This document shows, in pieces, positions 53,716 to 61,554 of a DNA stretch of 61,673 nucleotides. The notes under the pieces were generated by a model. It was not told the origin of the DNA. It ran no database searches and worked only from the letters and a program-made list of their open reading frames with translations. The stretch is taken from assembly GCA_003170275.1 (NCBI GenBank), contig PNAM01000035.1, positions 1-61,673 of the forward strand. The letters are read 5' to 3'. The translations under genes and the position numbers were made by a program. Positions within the stretch are counted from its first letter, which is position 1, and every line of letters begins with the position of its first letter. This DNA is from Myxococcales bacterium (lineage in GTDB: Bacteria; Myxococcota_A; Polyangia; Palsa-1104).

Positions 53716-54472
53716 GGCAATACCTCGGCGCACGTTTCTCCAGAAACGCGGTCAGCCCTTCGCGGCCGTCGGCGCTCGGGGCCGCTTCGCGAAGGTAGAG
53801 GTCCTCGAGCTCCTGCAACCGCGCGGTCAGGTCCGCGGCGTAGTGGGTGCGGGCGGCGCGACAGGCCAGGCGAAGGGCGTCCGCCGAGAGCGGTGCCAGA
53901 TACTCCTCGGCCCACTGCACGGCGCGCGCGTCCGGATCGTCGGCGATCTCGTCGACCAGGCCGAGTTGCAGCGCCTCTTCGGCGCCGACGGGGCGCCCCG
54001 TGAGGAGCAGGTCCTCGGCGGCCGACTGGCCGATGCGCGCCGGCAGGAGCACCGACGCGGCGGGGGCGAACACCGCTAGCTTCACCTCGGGCTGTCCGAG
54101 CTGGGCTCCCGGCGCCGCGATGATGCGATTGCAGGCCAACGCCAGCTCGAGCCCACCACCGAGGCTGCTGCCGCGCACCGCCGCGATCACCGGGATTGGC
54201 GACCCGAGGAGCGCTCGTAGGAGCGCGTGGAAATCGCCCAGCATGCCGGCGACCCGCGGTGGCAGGTGCTCTTCGACCGAGGCGCCGAAGGAGAAGTGCT
54301 TCCCCGCGGCGCTCAACACGATCGCGCGCAGCCGTGGCTGCGCAGCCACCTCCGCGAGCTCGTCGCGCAGCTCGCGGGCCAGTTTCGCGGTGAGGATGTT
54401 GCCCTTGCCCGCCTCGATGGTGAGTCGCGCGATCGCCCCGCCACCGATCATCTCCCGTCGGACGTCGTTCAT
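53708..54472 (-). CDS. dch: Cyclohexa-1,5-dienecarbonyl-CoA hydratase
   Basis: 254 residues, an enoyl-CoA hydratase-fold protein. The oxyanion-hole strands are HFSFGASVEEHLP and AVRGSSLGGGLELAL, and GQPEVKLAVFAPAASVLLPA replaces the usual Glu loop, as expected for Dch. It hydrates the diene product of benzoyl-CoA reductase to 6-hydroxycyclohex-1-ene-1-carbonyl-CoA. It overlaps oah by 4 bp and bcrC by 8 bp. Confidence 0.9.
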   Translation of the reverse strand: MNDVRREMIGGGAIARLTIEAGKGNILTAKLARELRDELAEVAAQPRLRAIVLSAAGKHFSFGASVEEHLPPRVAGMLGDFHALLRALLGSPIPVIAAVRGSSLGGGLELALACNRIIAAPGAQLGQPEVKLAVFAPAASVLLPARIGQSAAEDLLLTGRPVGAEEALQLGLVDEIADDPDARAVQWAEEYLAPLSADALRLACRAARTHYAADLTARLQELEDLYLREAAPSADGREGLTAFLEKRAPRYCHA

Positions 54473-55551
54473 GCGCGTTCGCCGCGCGGCGCGATCGCCG
54501 CGAAGGTGGCGTCGTCCCACGTCTCGCCGCGCGCCAGGCGACGACGCAGCTCGATGAAGTCGATCTCGCGCTGCTTGGTGCCGCTCTGAAAGGCGGTGAA
54601 GCCGGCCTTCGCCTCGGTCATCATGTTGAGCGCAAGCCAGGCGCGGTTGGTCTCGCGGTTGCGATCCCAGTGCTCAAGCTTGTGCTTGCGCAGGCTCTCG
54701 ATGGTCTTGATCGTGCAATCGGGGAAGGTGAGCAGGAGCCGCGTCGACAGGCGGTCCACCGCCGCGTCGAGCAGCGAGAGATCGACCTCGCCGCGCTTGA
54801 AGGTCACCTGCCCCGCAGCCAGATCGGCGCCCTCGCGCGGCTCGCCGTAGATCATGCGTCCCTGCTCGTCGAGCCAGCGATCGGTGACCACGAGCGGATT
54901 GGGCACGAAGCGCCCATCGACCTTGAGCGCAGGCGCGATCTCGGTGATCAGGCCGAGCCGCTGCGCCTTGTGCGCGCTCCACGGCTCGCACAGCGTGCAG
55001 GATGCGATTGCGTGCTCGATGCCGACGAACAGCGGCAGGAAGTCGGTCGACCCGCCGTCGGGCGCGCTGCCGTGCTTGGGACCGGCCTGCCCGAAGCGGG
55101 CCAGATCCTGCGCGACCGAAAAGTCGCACGCCATCCCGATCTCCTGCCCGCCGCCGACGCGTAGGCCGTTGACCCGGCAGATTACCGGCTTGTCGCAGGT
55201 GAGGATGCCGGTGACCATGTCGTTGAACAGCCGCATGTATTGGCGATACTCCTGCGGCCGGCCGGCATAGACCTCGGCGTACTCCCGGGTGTTGCCGCCC
55301 GAGCAGAAGGCGCGCGTTCCGGCGCCGGTGAACACCACGCACACCGCGGCGCGATCGTTGGAAGCGCGCCGAAAGCCGAGGATGACCTCCTTGACCGTCT
55401 CGGTGGTGTAGCTGTTCAGCTCGCGCTGGTTGTCGAGAATGATCCAGACGTTGTGCAGGCCCTCGACCGGTTTTCCGTCGGGGCCGTGGACGGGGCGCTC
55501 CTCGTATCGGACGTACTGCGGAGCTGGTGCGGGCAGGTTGTGGTCGTTCAT
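54469..55551 (-). CDS. oah: 6-oxocyclohex-1-ene-1-carbonyl-CoA hydrolase
   Basis: 360 residues (family about 375), crotonase fold. Characteristic segments: WIILDNQRELNSYTTETVKE, FCSGGNTREYAEVYAGRPQE, RVNGLRVGGGQEIGMACDFS, AGPKHGSAPDGGSTDFLPLF, and the long C-terminal helix region LRKHKLEHWDRNRETNRAWL. It opens the ring of the dienoyl-derived ketone to 3-hydroxypimelyl-CoA. GGAG lies 8-11 bp before ATG 55551. It starts 11 bp after had. Confidence 0.95.
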   Translation of the reverse strand: MNDHNLPAPAPQYVRYEERPVHGPDGKPVEGLHNVWIILDNQRELNSYTTETVKEVILGFRRASNDRAAVCVVFTGAGTRAFCSGGNTREYAEVYAGRPQEYRQYMRLFNDMVTGILTCDKPVICRVNGLRVGGGQEIGMACDFSVAQDLARFGQAGPKHGSAPDGGSTDFLPLFVGIEHAIASCTLCEPWSAHKAQRLGLITEIAPALKVDGRFVPNPLVVTDRWLDEQGRMIYGEPREGADLAAGQVTFKRGEVDLSLLDAAVDRLSTRLLLTFPDCTIKTIESLRKHKLEHWDRNRETNRAWLALNMMTEAKAGFTAFQSGTKQREIDFIELRRRLARGETWDDATFAAIAPRGERA

Positions 55552-55562
55552 GAGCTTCTCCT

Positions 55563-56645
55563 TTAGGGAACGAGCACCACGCGTTCGCGGATCGCGCGGC
55601 GATGGACGGCATCGAGAATCTGTGGCGCTTCGTCGAGCGCCTCCCGGCGCACGAGCGGGCGCAGCTGAACCGCCCCCGATGCCACCAGGCGAAGCGCCTC
55701 CGGGTAGCGCGCGGGATCGCAGCCCCAGTTGCCGTAGGCGGTGGCGTCGAGCGCCATCAGGTTCGACAACCGGAAGGTGCCGGCTTCGGGCGTGTAGCCG
55801 ATCACCGACAGCGATCCCCCGCGCGTGAGCAGCGCCCAGGCCAGCTCCTGTCCGGCCCGAACGCCGCTCACCTCGAAGAGGTGCCATCCGTCGGTGGCGA
55901 CGTTACGCGCGACGGCCAGCTCACGGAGCTGGGTGCGCAGCGTCTTCGGATCGCCGCGCGCGTCGAGCGCCAGGTTCGCGCCGAGCCGGCGCGCGAGCTC
56001 GAGGCGCTGCGGATCGATGTCGAGCACCGCGACGATGGCGCCGCGCGCGCGCAGGATCTGCAACGCGAACGCGCCCACGCCTCCCGCACCGACGACGACC
56101 GCGAGCTGGTGATCGACCGCGCCCACCCGCTCGATCGCCTCGAGCGGCGTCGAGACCGCATCGGCCACCACCGCGATCTCCCAGAGCGCCAGCCCCGCCG
56201 CGCCCACCCTTGCATCGGCGGGACGAACCTCATCGCCGTCGACGGCGCACAAGTGCTGCGCGGGGGCGTCTACATGGCTGGCGAACGCGCCGTCGACGTC
56301 GTTGCCCGGCATCCGCGAACGGCTGCACGCGGTCGGCCGGCCGCGCCGGCACGCGCCGCAGCGGCCACACGGCCAGACCGCCGGCACCAGCACCCGCCGA
56401 CCCAACCACGCAGCAGCCTCGACGGACACCTCCACCACCACACCCACGGCTTCGTGCCCGAGAACGAGCGGCAGCTCCTTGCGGGGCGGAACGTCGCCGT
56501 AGAGATATCCGAGGTCGGTGTGGCAGACCCCACAGCCAGCGACCTCCACGCGCACGTAGCCGGGTGCGGGCGGCAGCGGCGTGCAGGCGAATCGCTCGAG
56601 GCGACCGGGGGCAACCATGCGCCAACCGCGGATCTCGATGCTCAT
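55563..56645 (-). CDS. had: 6-hydroxycyclohex-1-ene-1-carbonyl-CoA dehydrogenase
   Basis: 360 residues of the zinc alcohol dehydrogenase family. GCGVCHTDLGYLYG and GHEAVGVVVEV are the catalytic zinc site, C-G-RCGACRRGRPTACS the structural zinc site, and VVGAGGVGAFALQIL the NAD site. It oxidises the product of Dch before ring opening by Oah. First gene of the operon. The family N-terminus fits ATG 56645 (EIRGWRMVAPG). No ribosome site is visible, and the FNR box is centred 41.5 bp upstream of this ATG. Confidence 0.9.
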   Translation of the reverse strand: MSIEIRGWRMVAPGRLERFACTPLPPAPGYVRVEVAGCGVCHTDLGYLYGDVPPRKELPLVLGHEAVGVVVEVSVEAAAWLGRRVLVPAVWPCGRCGACRRGRPTACSRSRMPGNDVDGAFASHVDAPAQHLCAVDGDEVRPADARVGAAGLALWEIAVVADAVSTPLEAIERVGAVDHQLAVVVGAGGVGAFALQILRARGAIVAVLDIDPQRLELARRLGANLALDARGDPKTLRTQLRELAVARNVATDGWHLFEVSGVRAGQELAWALLTRGGSLSVIGYTPEAGTFRLSNLMALDATAYGNWGCDPARYPEALRLVASGAVQLRPLVRREALDEAPQILDAVHRRAIRERVVLVP

Positions 56646-56650
56646 GTCGA

Positions 56651-56696
56651 CAAGCTGCGCCGGTCTGTTCGCGACGCAATTGATCGCGATCAAGTC
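56651..56696. repeat. 46-bp promoter module, copy 1 (had)
   Basis: This segment matches 58983-59028 at 42 of 46 positions and contains the FNR palindrome. The other copy stands before the kinase gene at 58912. Confidence 0.85.
56680..56693 (-). promoter_or_regulatory. FNR/CRP-type operator TTGATCGCGATCAA (had promoter)
   Basis: A perfect TTGAT-N4-ATCAA palindrome 35-48 bp before had ATG. It is probably bound by the operon's own Crp/Fnr protein or another FNR homologue and would place the operon under anaerobic activation. Confidence 0.75.
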
Positions 56697-56764
56697 GGCG
56701 CCGTCCAGCGATGCATTATGTTGCAGCAGGAACTATCCTGCTAGCAGCGTTGCCCGAAGCCTGC

Positions 56765-58912
56765 TTAGGCCGAGGCCGGGGCTGGCGCCTCCGACCTGGG
56801 CGGTGCCTGCGGGAGCCAGACGTAGAAATTGCTGCCTTGCCCCAGTGTACTCTCGACCCAAATCCTTCCCCCGTGCGCTTCGACCAGTCCCTTCGTGATG
56901 AATAGGCCGAGTCCGAGGCCGGTCTTCATCTGGCGCGCGCGCTTGGTCCGGTAGAAGCGGTCGAAGAGCCGTGGGAGGTCAGCCGGCGAGATCCCCATCC
57001 CCCGATCTTGTACCGACATCGTGACGCCGTTTGCGGCCCGTCGAATCGTTAGGCGGATCGGTGTCCCTTCCGCGGAGTACTTGGCGGCGTTGACGAGAAG
57101 GTTGGTGAGGATCTGCTCGATGCGTTGGTGATCGGCGAGCACAGCAGGAACGTCGCCTTCCACTTCCAGATCAACAGAGTGGTTCCCCAGCGTTGGTGCG
57201 ATCTGTTCGAGCAGTGCAGAAGCCAGCGCTGGCAGTGCGATTCGAGCCCGCTCCACGGGAAGCTGCTTGATCTCGATACGCGTTGCATCCGTCAGATCGT
57301 TCACCATGCGAGTCAATCGCTGCGTCGCCCGCCTCATCCGTTCGATCGATGATCTCGTCACGGAAAGCGTCTCTTGCCCGCTCTCCTGAAGGAGAACCGC
57401 GGTCTCCATGTTGAGCATCGAAATTGGGTTTCGCAGATCGTGCACCACGATCGCCGCGAACTCCTCTCGCAGGCGCTCGAGCTCCTTCAAGGTCGAGATA
57501 TCTTCGAACAGCACCACGGCTCCCCGGATGGAGCCATCAGGTCTCTTGATCGGAACCGCGCTCGCCAGCACTGGGCTCCGCTCTCCACTCGGGCGCTCGA
57601 GCGATAGCTCCACGGCTGAAACCGTCTCGCCCCGAAGCGCGCGGCTCACCGGCCACTCGGAAAGCGGAATGAGGCTTCCATCGGGACGACAGACTTTCCC
57701 TTCATAGTCGGCCAGCATCGCCCCCGTCAGCGCTTGGCCCGTGAGCTCGGTGGCTGCGGGGTTGGCGAGGATCTGCCCGATATCTGCCTCAACGAAGATG
57801 ACGCCATGAGGGGCATGCTCCAAGATTGTCTGGAGCAGGGTCCGCTCGGAAGCGATCACCTCCCTCAGTTGAGCATGCTCGAGAGCCGCGCCTGCATGGG
57901 CCGCGAAGAGCTCTATGATGTGCTCATCTTGTTTGGTGAACTCCTCTCCTCCTCGCTTGTTGGTCAGGTAGAGGTTTCCCAGGCTCCGCCCCTCGAAGCG
58001 CACGGGCACTCCGAGCAAGCTCGTCATCTCCGGGTGGTGCTTAGGAAAGCCGATGAACGCGGGGGACTTGTGAAGGTCAGGCAGGCGCACCGGACGCCCG
58101 GTCTCGACGACCGCACCGAGGTTTCCGACCGGTCTCGCATGTCGGCCGATGCGCGCAGCCTGCTCTGCGGAAACACCGCTGAATACCCAGGGTTCGAACG
58201 GTCGATCGGGCGCTGCGACGATCCCCAATGCAGCATACTCGGCGTCCGCCACTACGCGCGCCTGGTCGGCAATGCTTTGCAGCACGCGCTGCAACTCGAA
58301 TACGCCAGAAAAGACCAGTGCTGCTCGGCTGACGTTCTCCAGCTGAGCACGCAGTTTGCGTTCCGAGTCGTACGTCAGCGCGCTGGTGAGACCTACGGCG
58401 AAAATTGTAGCTATCGTGCGAATCGTCGCCAGCTTCTCGGCGGAGAACTGGCGTGGTTCTGGAAAGCCGTAGGTCAGAACACCAACGACCCGGCCACGCG
58501 CCAGCAGCGGAGCAGACACCATGCTGCGGCTGTCAGTCCGTGACAGCACCTCGCGCGAAACGACGAGCTCGGGACCGACGGTCGTACTGTCCTCGATGAC
58601 CTGAATCTCCTGTGTGCGAGCGGCGCGCGCTGCGAGCCACGGAGCGTCAAAGGGAACTCTCGCCAGCCGCTCGGCGAGCTCGGGCGGAAGGTTGCGGTGT
58701 CCGACCAGCCGTAGCTCTTCTCGTTCGGCAATCGCCAGATGGACATGAGCCAATCCCGCGGCAAGCAGCTCGGTCGTCTGCTCCAGGACTACAGAGACAA
58801 TACGACCGAGATCCACCTCCTGGGCGATCGCTGCCGCTACACGCGCCGCGACCTCCGCGGCCGCAGAGATGGTGGGCGAATCGTCACGTCCGTCGGGAAG
58901 CGAATCACTCAT
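56765..58912 (-). CDS. GAF-GAF-PAS sensor histidine kinase
   Basis: 715 residues, cytoplasmic: two GAF domains (about 20-170 and 195-345), one PAS domain (about 365-480), HisKA with VVHDLRNPISMLNM, and HATPase with NLLVNAAKY, RGMGI and GLGLGLFITKG. The GAF/PAS set could bind small ligands, haem or flavin. ATG 58912 was chosen over 58969 because AAGGAAA precedes it. It lies immediately upstream of the bcr operon in the same direction (68 bp from the had FNR box) and has its own copy of the FNR promoter module, so it may be coregulated with aromatic degradation. Confidence 0.88.
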   Translation of the reverse strand: MSDSLPDGRDDSPTISAAAEVAARVAAAIAQEVDLGRIVSVVLEQTTELLAAGLAHVHLAIAEREELRLVGHRNLPPELAERLARVPFDAPWLAARAARTQEIQVIEDSTTVGPELVVSREVLSRTDSRSMVSAPLLARGRVVGVLTYGFPEPRQFSAEKLATIRTIATIFAVGLTSALTYDSERKLRAQLENVSRAALVFSGVFELQRVLQSIADQARVVADAEYAALGIVAAPDRPFEPWVFSGVSAEQAARIGRHARPVGNLGAVVETGRPVRLPDLHKSPAFIGFPKHHPEMTSLLGVPVRFEGRSLGNLYLTNKRGGEEFTKQDEHIIELFAAHAGAALEHAQLREVIASERTLLQTILEHAPHGVIFVEADIGQILANPAATELTGQALTGAMLADYEGKVCRPDGSLIPLSEWPVSRALRGETVSAVELSLERPSGERSPVLASAVPIKRPDGSIRGAVVLFEDISTLKELERLREEFAAIVVHDLRNPISMLNMETAVLLQESGQETLSVTRSSIERMRRATQRLTRMVNDLTDATRIEIKQLPVERARIALPALASALLEQIAPTLGNHSVDLEVEGDVPAVLADHQRIEQILTNLLVNAAKYSAEGTPIRLTIRRAANGVTMSVQDRGMGISPADLPRLFDRFYRTKRARQMKTGLGLGLFITKGLVEAHGGRIWVESTLGQGSNFYVWLPQAPPRSEAPAPASA

Positions 58913-58961
58913 GGCCAGGGTTTCCTTAGGAGCAGGTGGACAGGCATTTGAGGATCTTCCG

Positions 58962-58977
58962 TGCAACAAGCCGGCCG
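58962..58977 (-). promoter_or_regulatory. Candidate sigma-54 promoter for kinase gene
   Basis: Minus-strand CGGCCGGCTTGTTGCA has GG and a perfect TTGCA at sigma-54 spacing, 50 bp before ATG 58912 and 35 bp downstream of the FNR palindrome. Confidence 0.45.
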
Positions 58978-58982
58978 TCGAG

Positions 58983-59028
58983 CAAGCTGCGCCGGTTTCT
59001 TCGCGACGCGCTTGATCGCGATCAAGTC
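58983..59028. repeat. 46-bp promoter module, copy 2 (kinase)
   Basis: 42 of 46 positions match 56651-56696. Confidence 0.85.
59012..59025 (-). promoter_or_regulatory. FNR/CRP-type operator TTGATCGCGATCAA (kinase promoter)
   Basis: Identical 14-bp palindrome to the one before had, here about 100 bp before the kinase ATG and 41 bp before the stop of the upstream CBS gene. Confidence 0.7.
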
Positions 59029-59065
59029 AACGTTTTCGAACGGACGAATATTGGCGAGGCGCAGT

Positions 59066-59857
59066 CTAGCGGGGGACGCCCGCGGCGATGCGGGCGAGGT
59101 CGAGGCCCGTGGCGATACCGCGCATCTCGCGCGCGGCGACGCCGAGGATGCGCTGGGCGTTGGTCTCAAGCGCCAGTTCGGCCGCGCGGCGCAGCGGGGT
59201 GCGCACCGGCAGGCACAGCATCGCGCAGCTCATCACTTCCTCGACGGGGTGGGCAGGATCGAGCTTGCCGGCGGCGAGCGCCTCGACCTGCGTGAAGATG
59301 CCGATGGGCCAGTTCCCCTCGGTGACCACCAGCCCGTGCACGTGCGCTTCGACCAACCGGTCGAGCGCAACCCCGACCGAATCACTCGCCTGCACGGTCA
59401 GCACCGGCGAGCTCATGCAAGACGACAGCGGCGCAGCGATGCCCTCATCGACAATCGCCCGCATCACGTCGGCGACCGAGAGCACGCCCGTCGGTCGCCC
59501 GCCGTCGACGATGAATAGCCGATGCACGTGCGCGGAGACCATTCGCGTCGCCGCCTCGCGCATGCTGGCGTCGCGTTCGACGATGACCACGGTCGGCGTC
59601 ATGCGCTCGCGCACCCGCTTCCGTGGCAACGTGAGCAGCCGGTCACCGCCCGCCAGCGCCGCACGCAACCGGCCGACGCGCACCAGATCGGTGCGCGAGA
59701 TCATCCCGAGCAGCCTGCCGTCGGCCGCGCAAACGGCGAGCGACGAGACCGAATGTTCGCGCATGCGCTCCTCGGCGACGCTCAGCTCGACATCGGGCGA
59801 GACGTCTACGACGGGTGCAGTCATGTAGCTGGAGACCGGCTGATCGAAGCGGTTCAT
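59066..59857 (-). CDS. Four-CBS-domain protein
   Basis: 263 residues with four CBS motifs opening YMTAPV, RMTPTVV, CMSSPVL and VMSCAML; strands VSSLAVC, VHRLFIVDGG, VHGLVVTEGN and AQRILGVA. It is a relative of the protein at 4526. TGGAACGGGTCCTGCA lies just upstream (59871-59886, minus) with sigma-54 spacing but leaves a leader of only about 3 nt. The ATG at 59857 has no ribosome site. Confidence 0.82.
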   Translation of the reverse strand: MNRFDQPVSSYMTAPVVDVSPDVELSVAEERMREHSVSSLAVCAADGRLLGMISRTDLVRVGRLRAALAGGDRLLTLPRKRVRERMTPTVVIVERDASMREAATRMVSAHVHRLFIVDGGRPTGVLSVADVMRAIVDEGIAAPLSSCMSSPVLTVQASDSVGVALDRLVEAHVHGLVVTEGNWPIGIFTQVEALAAGKLDPAHPVEEVMSCAMLCLPVRTPLRRAAELALETNAQRILGVAAREMRGIATGLDLARIAAGVPR

Positions 59858-60012
59858 GGCGCGAGACGTTTGCAGGACCCGTTCCACAGAGGCGCGGGCC
59901 CGCACGTGCCCGAGTCGGCGCAAACCGTTCGTCCCGGCAACTCACGCGCGCAACTTTTCGCGATCCCCTAGTCGATGACCGAAGAGTTACTGAGAATAGT
60001 GTGCGGCCCCTC

Positions 60013-60099
60013 CTAAGGACGGCGCTCGTGGAGCGCCAGCCAAACCAGATGCACCAAAACAATCGCCGTTCCCAGCGTGTACTCAGCGATCATGCGCAT
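60013..60099 (-). CDS. 28-residue single-helix membrane peptide
   Basis: ATG 60099 follows a perfect GGAGGTAGCTC ribosome site inside the last codons of the upstream gene. The product has one membrane helix (YTLGTAIVLVHLVWLALH) and ends ERRP. The stop is followed by GGAGGGG. Not recognised; the strong ribosome site and coupling support it. Confidence 0.55.
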   Translation of the reverse strand: MRMIAEYTLGTAIVLVHLVWLALHERRP

Positions 60100-60313
60100 G
60101 AGCTACCTCCACTCCAAATCCGATCGGATTGGCTCGATATCCGATGCCTCTTGGTAGAGAGGAAATGAGCTCCAGCTCCTCATCTGCGGCCAATAGAAGG
60201 GCAATCACGTTACGCATTCCATGAGGTGACAATGCGCCGCCTCCCGACCGCAGTTGGGCTTCCTCAATGGATGCGCGAATGAGTTGCACGAGCCGCTGCG
60301 CTTCTTCCCGCAT
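60083..60313 (-). CDS. Small helical protein of unknown function
   Basis: 76 residues, MREEAQRLVQLIRASIEEAQ..., with a central SPHGMRNVIALLLAADEELE helix. GGGGG lies 8 bp before ATG 60313 (ATG 60325 is possible). Its end overlaps the 28-residue peptide gene by 17 bp. The stretch 60326-60593 upstream shows no gene. Confidence 0.5.
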   Translation of the reverse strand: MREEAQRLVQLIRASIEEAQLRSGGGALSPHGMRNVIALLLAADEELELISSLPRGIGYRANPIGFGVEVAHAHDR

Positions 60314-60593
60314 AGTAGCCCCCATCTTCTTTTCTAAACCACGTCGGTGTCCCCTGTGGACCAACTTCACCGCTTCGACGGCAAGCATGCGGCGTGCCCC
60401 GACGGGCGCTAACCGGACTTGCTCAGGCTCGCCAGGAGCGTCGCCAGCGGCGACCCTCGACCTCGCCGAGTTGGGAGGCTCGCGGCGGAACCGCAGCCGA
60501 CCCGAAGCCCCTGCTAAACGCGAAAAACCTGCGGTGTTTACCGGCGAGCACGCAACCGCTTCGCGCTTTCCCCGACGCCGCTAGGCGTGAGGT

Positions 60594-60609
60594 TGGACTC
60601 ATTCTTGCG
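60594..60609 (+). promoter_or_regulatory. Sigma-54 promoter for CBS gene at 60634
   Basis: TGGACTCATTCTTGCG has TGG and TTGC at exact spacing, 25 bp before ATG 60634, which is preceded by GGGAGGTGG. Confidence 0.5.
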
Positions 60610-60633
60610 GCCGAGTTCATCGGGAGGTGGGCT

Positions 60634-61401
60634 ATGGGCGTTCAATTGGTTGGCTCCGGTGAGACGGCCGACGTGCGCATGACACCGCTCGGCCCGTTCG
60701 GGGGGATCTCCGAGGTGCGTGCGCGTGTTCCGGGCTTCCCGGAAGCCGAGGAGCGCCTCGTTTGCGCACGCTTACGGTGCCAGAAGGGCGGACCGGAGAT
60801 CACGGGGAACGACTGCCTCATGTGCTCGCGCTTCCGCGGCTGGCAGGACGGCCCGACTCCGTTGGAGATCACGATTCATTGCGCGTGGTCGCACCTCGCG
60901 CCGGTGTGGGCGCGCATGACGCGATTACCGGCGCTGGTGACGATCCCGCTCGGGAAGTCGTGCGGCGTCGCCGACGAGCTGGCGAGGTCGAGCAATGTGC
61001 ACCACCTCGTGATCACCGCGGCGGGGTGCCTCGTTGGCGTCGTGTGTCGATGCGATCTGCGCTCGCATTCGTCCAATGAGCCGGTCGACAGCCTCCTGGC
61101 GCAGAAGGTCTTCGCCATCCGTTCGAACGCGACCCTCGGCGAGGCCGTGGCGGCGCTGGCCGAGCTGGGCATCGGCTGCCTACCCGTCGTCGAGGACGGC
61201 GCGCTCGTCGGCGTGATCACGCGCGGCGATCTCAAGCGCGCCGGCGCGCCCGCGGAGCTGCTCGGCGCGCATGCGTGCCCCTCCTGCGGAAACACGCACG
61301 GCGTGCGTTGCGCGCAGTACGGCGGCGGTGACTTCTGCGTCGAGTGCCGTGACCCTCTCGACCAGTTCTTCGACCCGCGGGAGTTCGGCGAAGGTGACTG
61401 A
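60634..61401 (+). CDS. CBS-pair protein with Cys4 motif and C-terminal zinc ribbon
   Basis: 255 residues. Cysteines C49, C61, C64 and C83 follow the C-x11-C-x2-C-x18-C rule; two CBS motifs follow (VHHLVITAAGCLVGVVCRCDL; GIGCLPVVEDG), then a second metal site near the C-terminus (CPSCGNTHGVRC...FCVEC). Relative of the protein at 41351, which lacks the C-terminal ribbon. Single gene with its own promoter. Confidence 0.85.
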   Translation: MGVQLVGSGETADVRMTPLGPFGGISEVRARVPGFPEAEERLVCARLRCQKGGPEITGNDCLMCSRFRGWQDGPTPLEITIHCAWSHLAPVWARMTRLPALVTIPLGKSCGVADELARSSNVHHLVITAAGCLVGVVCRCDLRSHSSNEPVDSLLAQKVFAIRSNATLGEAVAALAELGIGCLPVVEDGALVGVITRGDLKRAGAPAELLGAHACPSCGNTHGVRCAQYGGGDFCVECRDPLDQFFDPREFGEGD

Positions 61402-61403
61402 CC

Positions 61404-61538
61404 TCACGCCGTCTTCACGCGGTCGAGCACGATGCCGACGCGCGCCGCGAGTTCTTCGCGGGAGAGGCGCTCTGCATGGGAGACTTCACGGAGGCGGCGC
61501 GCCACCTCGAGGCAACTTGTTGGCTTGGCGCTATTCAT
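61404..61538 (-). CDS. Short C-terminal fragment-like protein
   Basis: 44 residues, MNSAKPTSCLEVARRLREVS followed by HAERLSREELAARVGIVLDR and VKTA. The helical pattern recalls the C-terminal half of four-helix-bundle (S23-type) proteins, so it may be a remnant. It sits between convergent and divergent neighbours; no ribosome site is clear. Confidence 0.3.
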   Translation of the reverse strand: MNSAKPTSCLEVARRLREVSHAERLSREELAARVGIVLDRVKTA

Positions 61539-61554
61539 TCTTCGCAGGTGGCAC

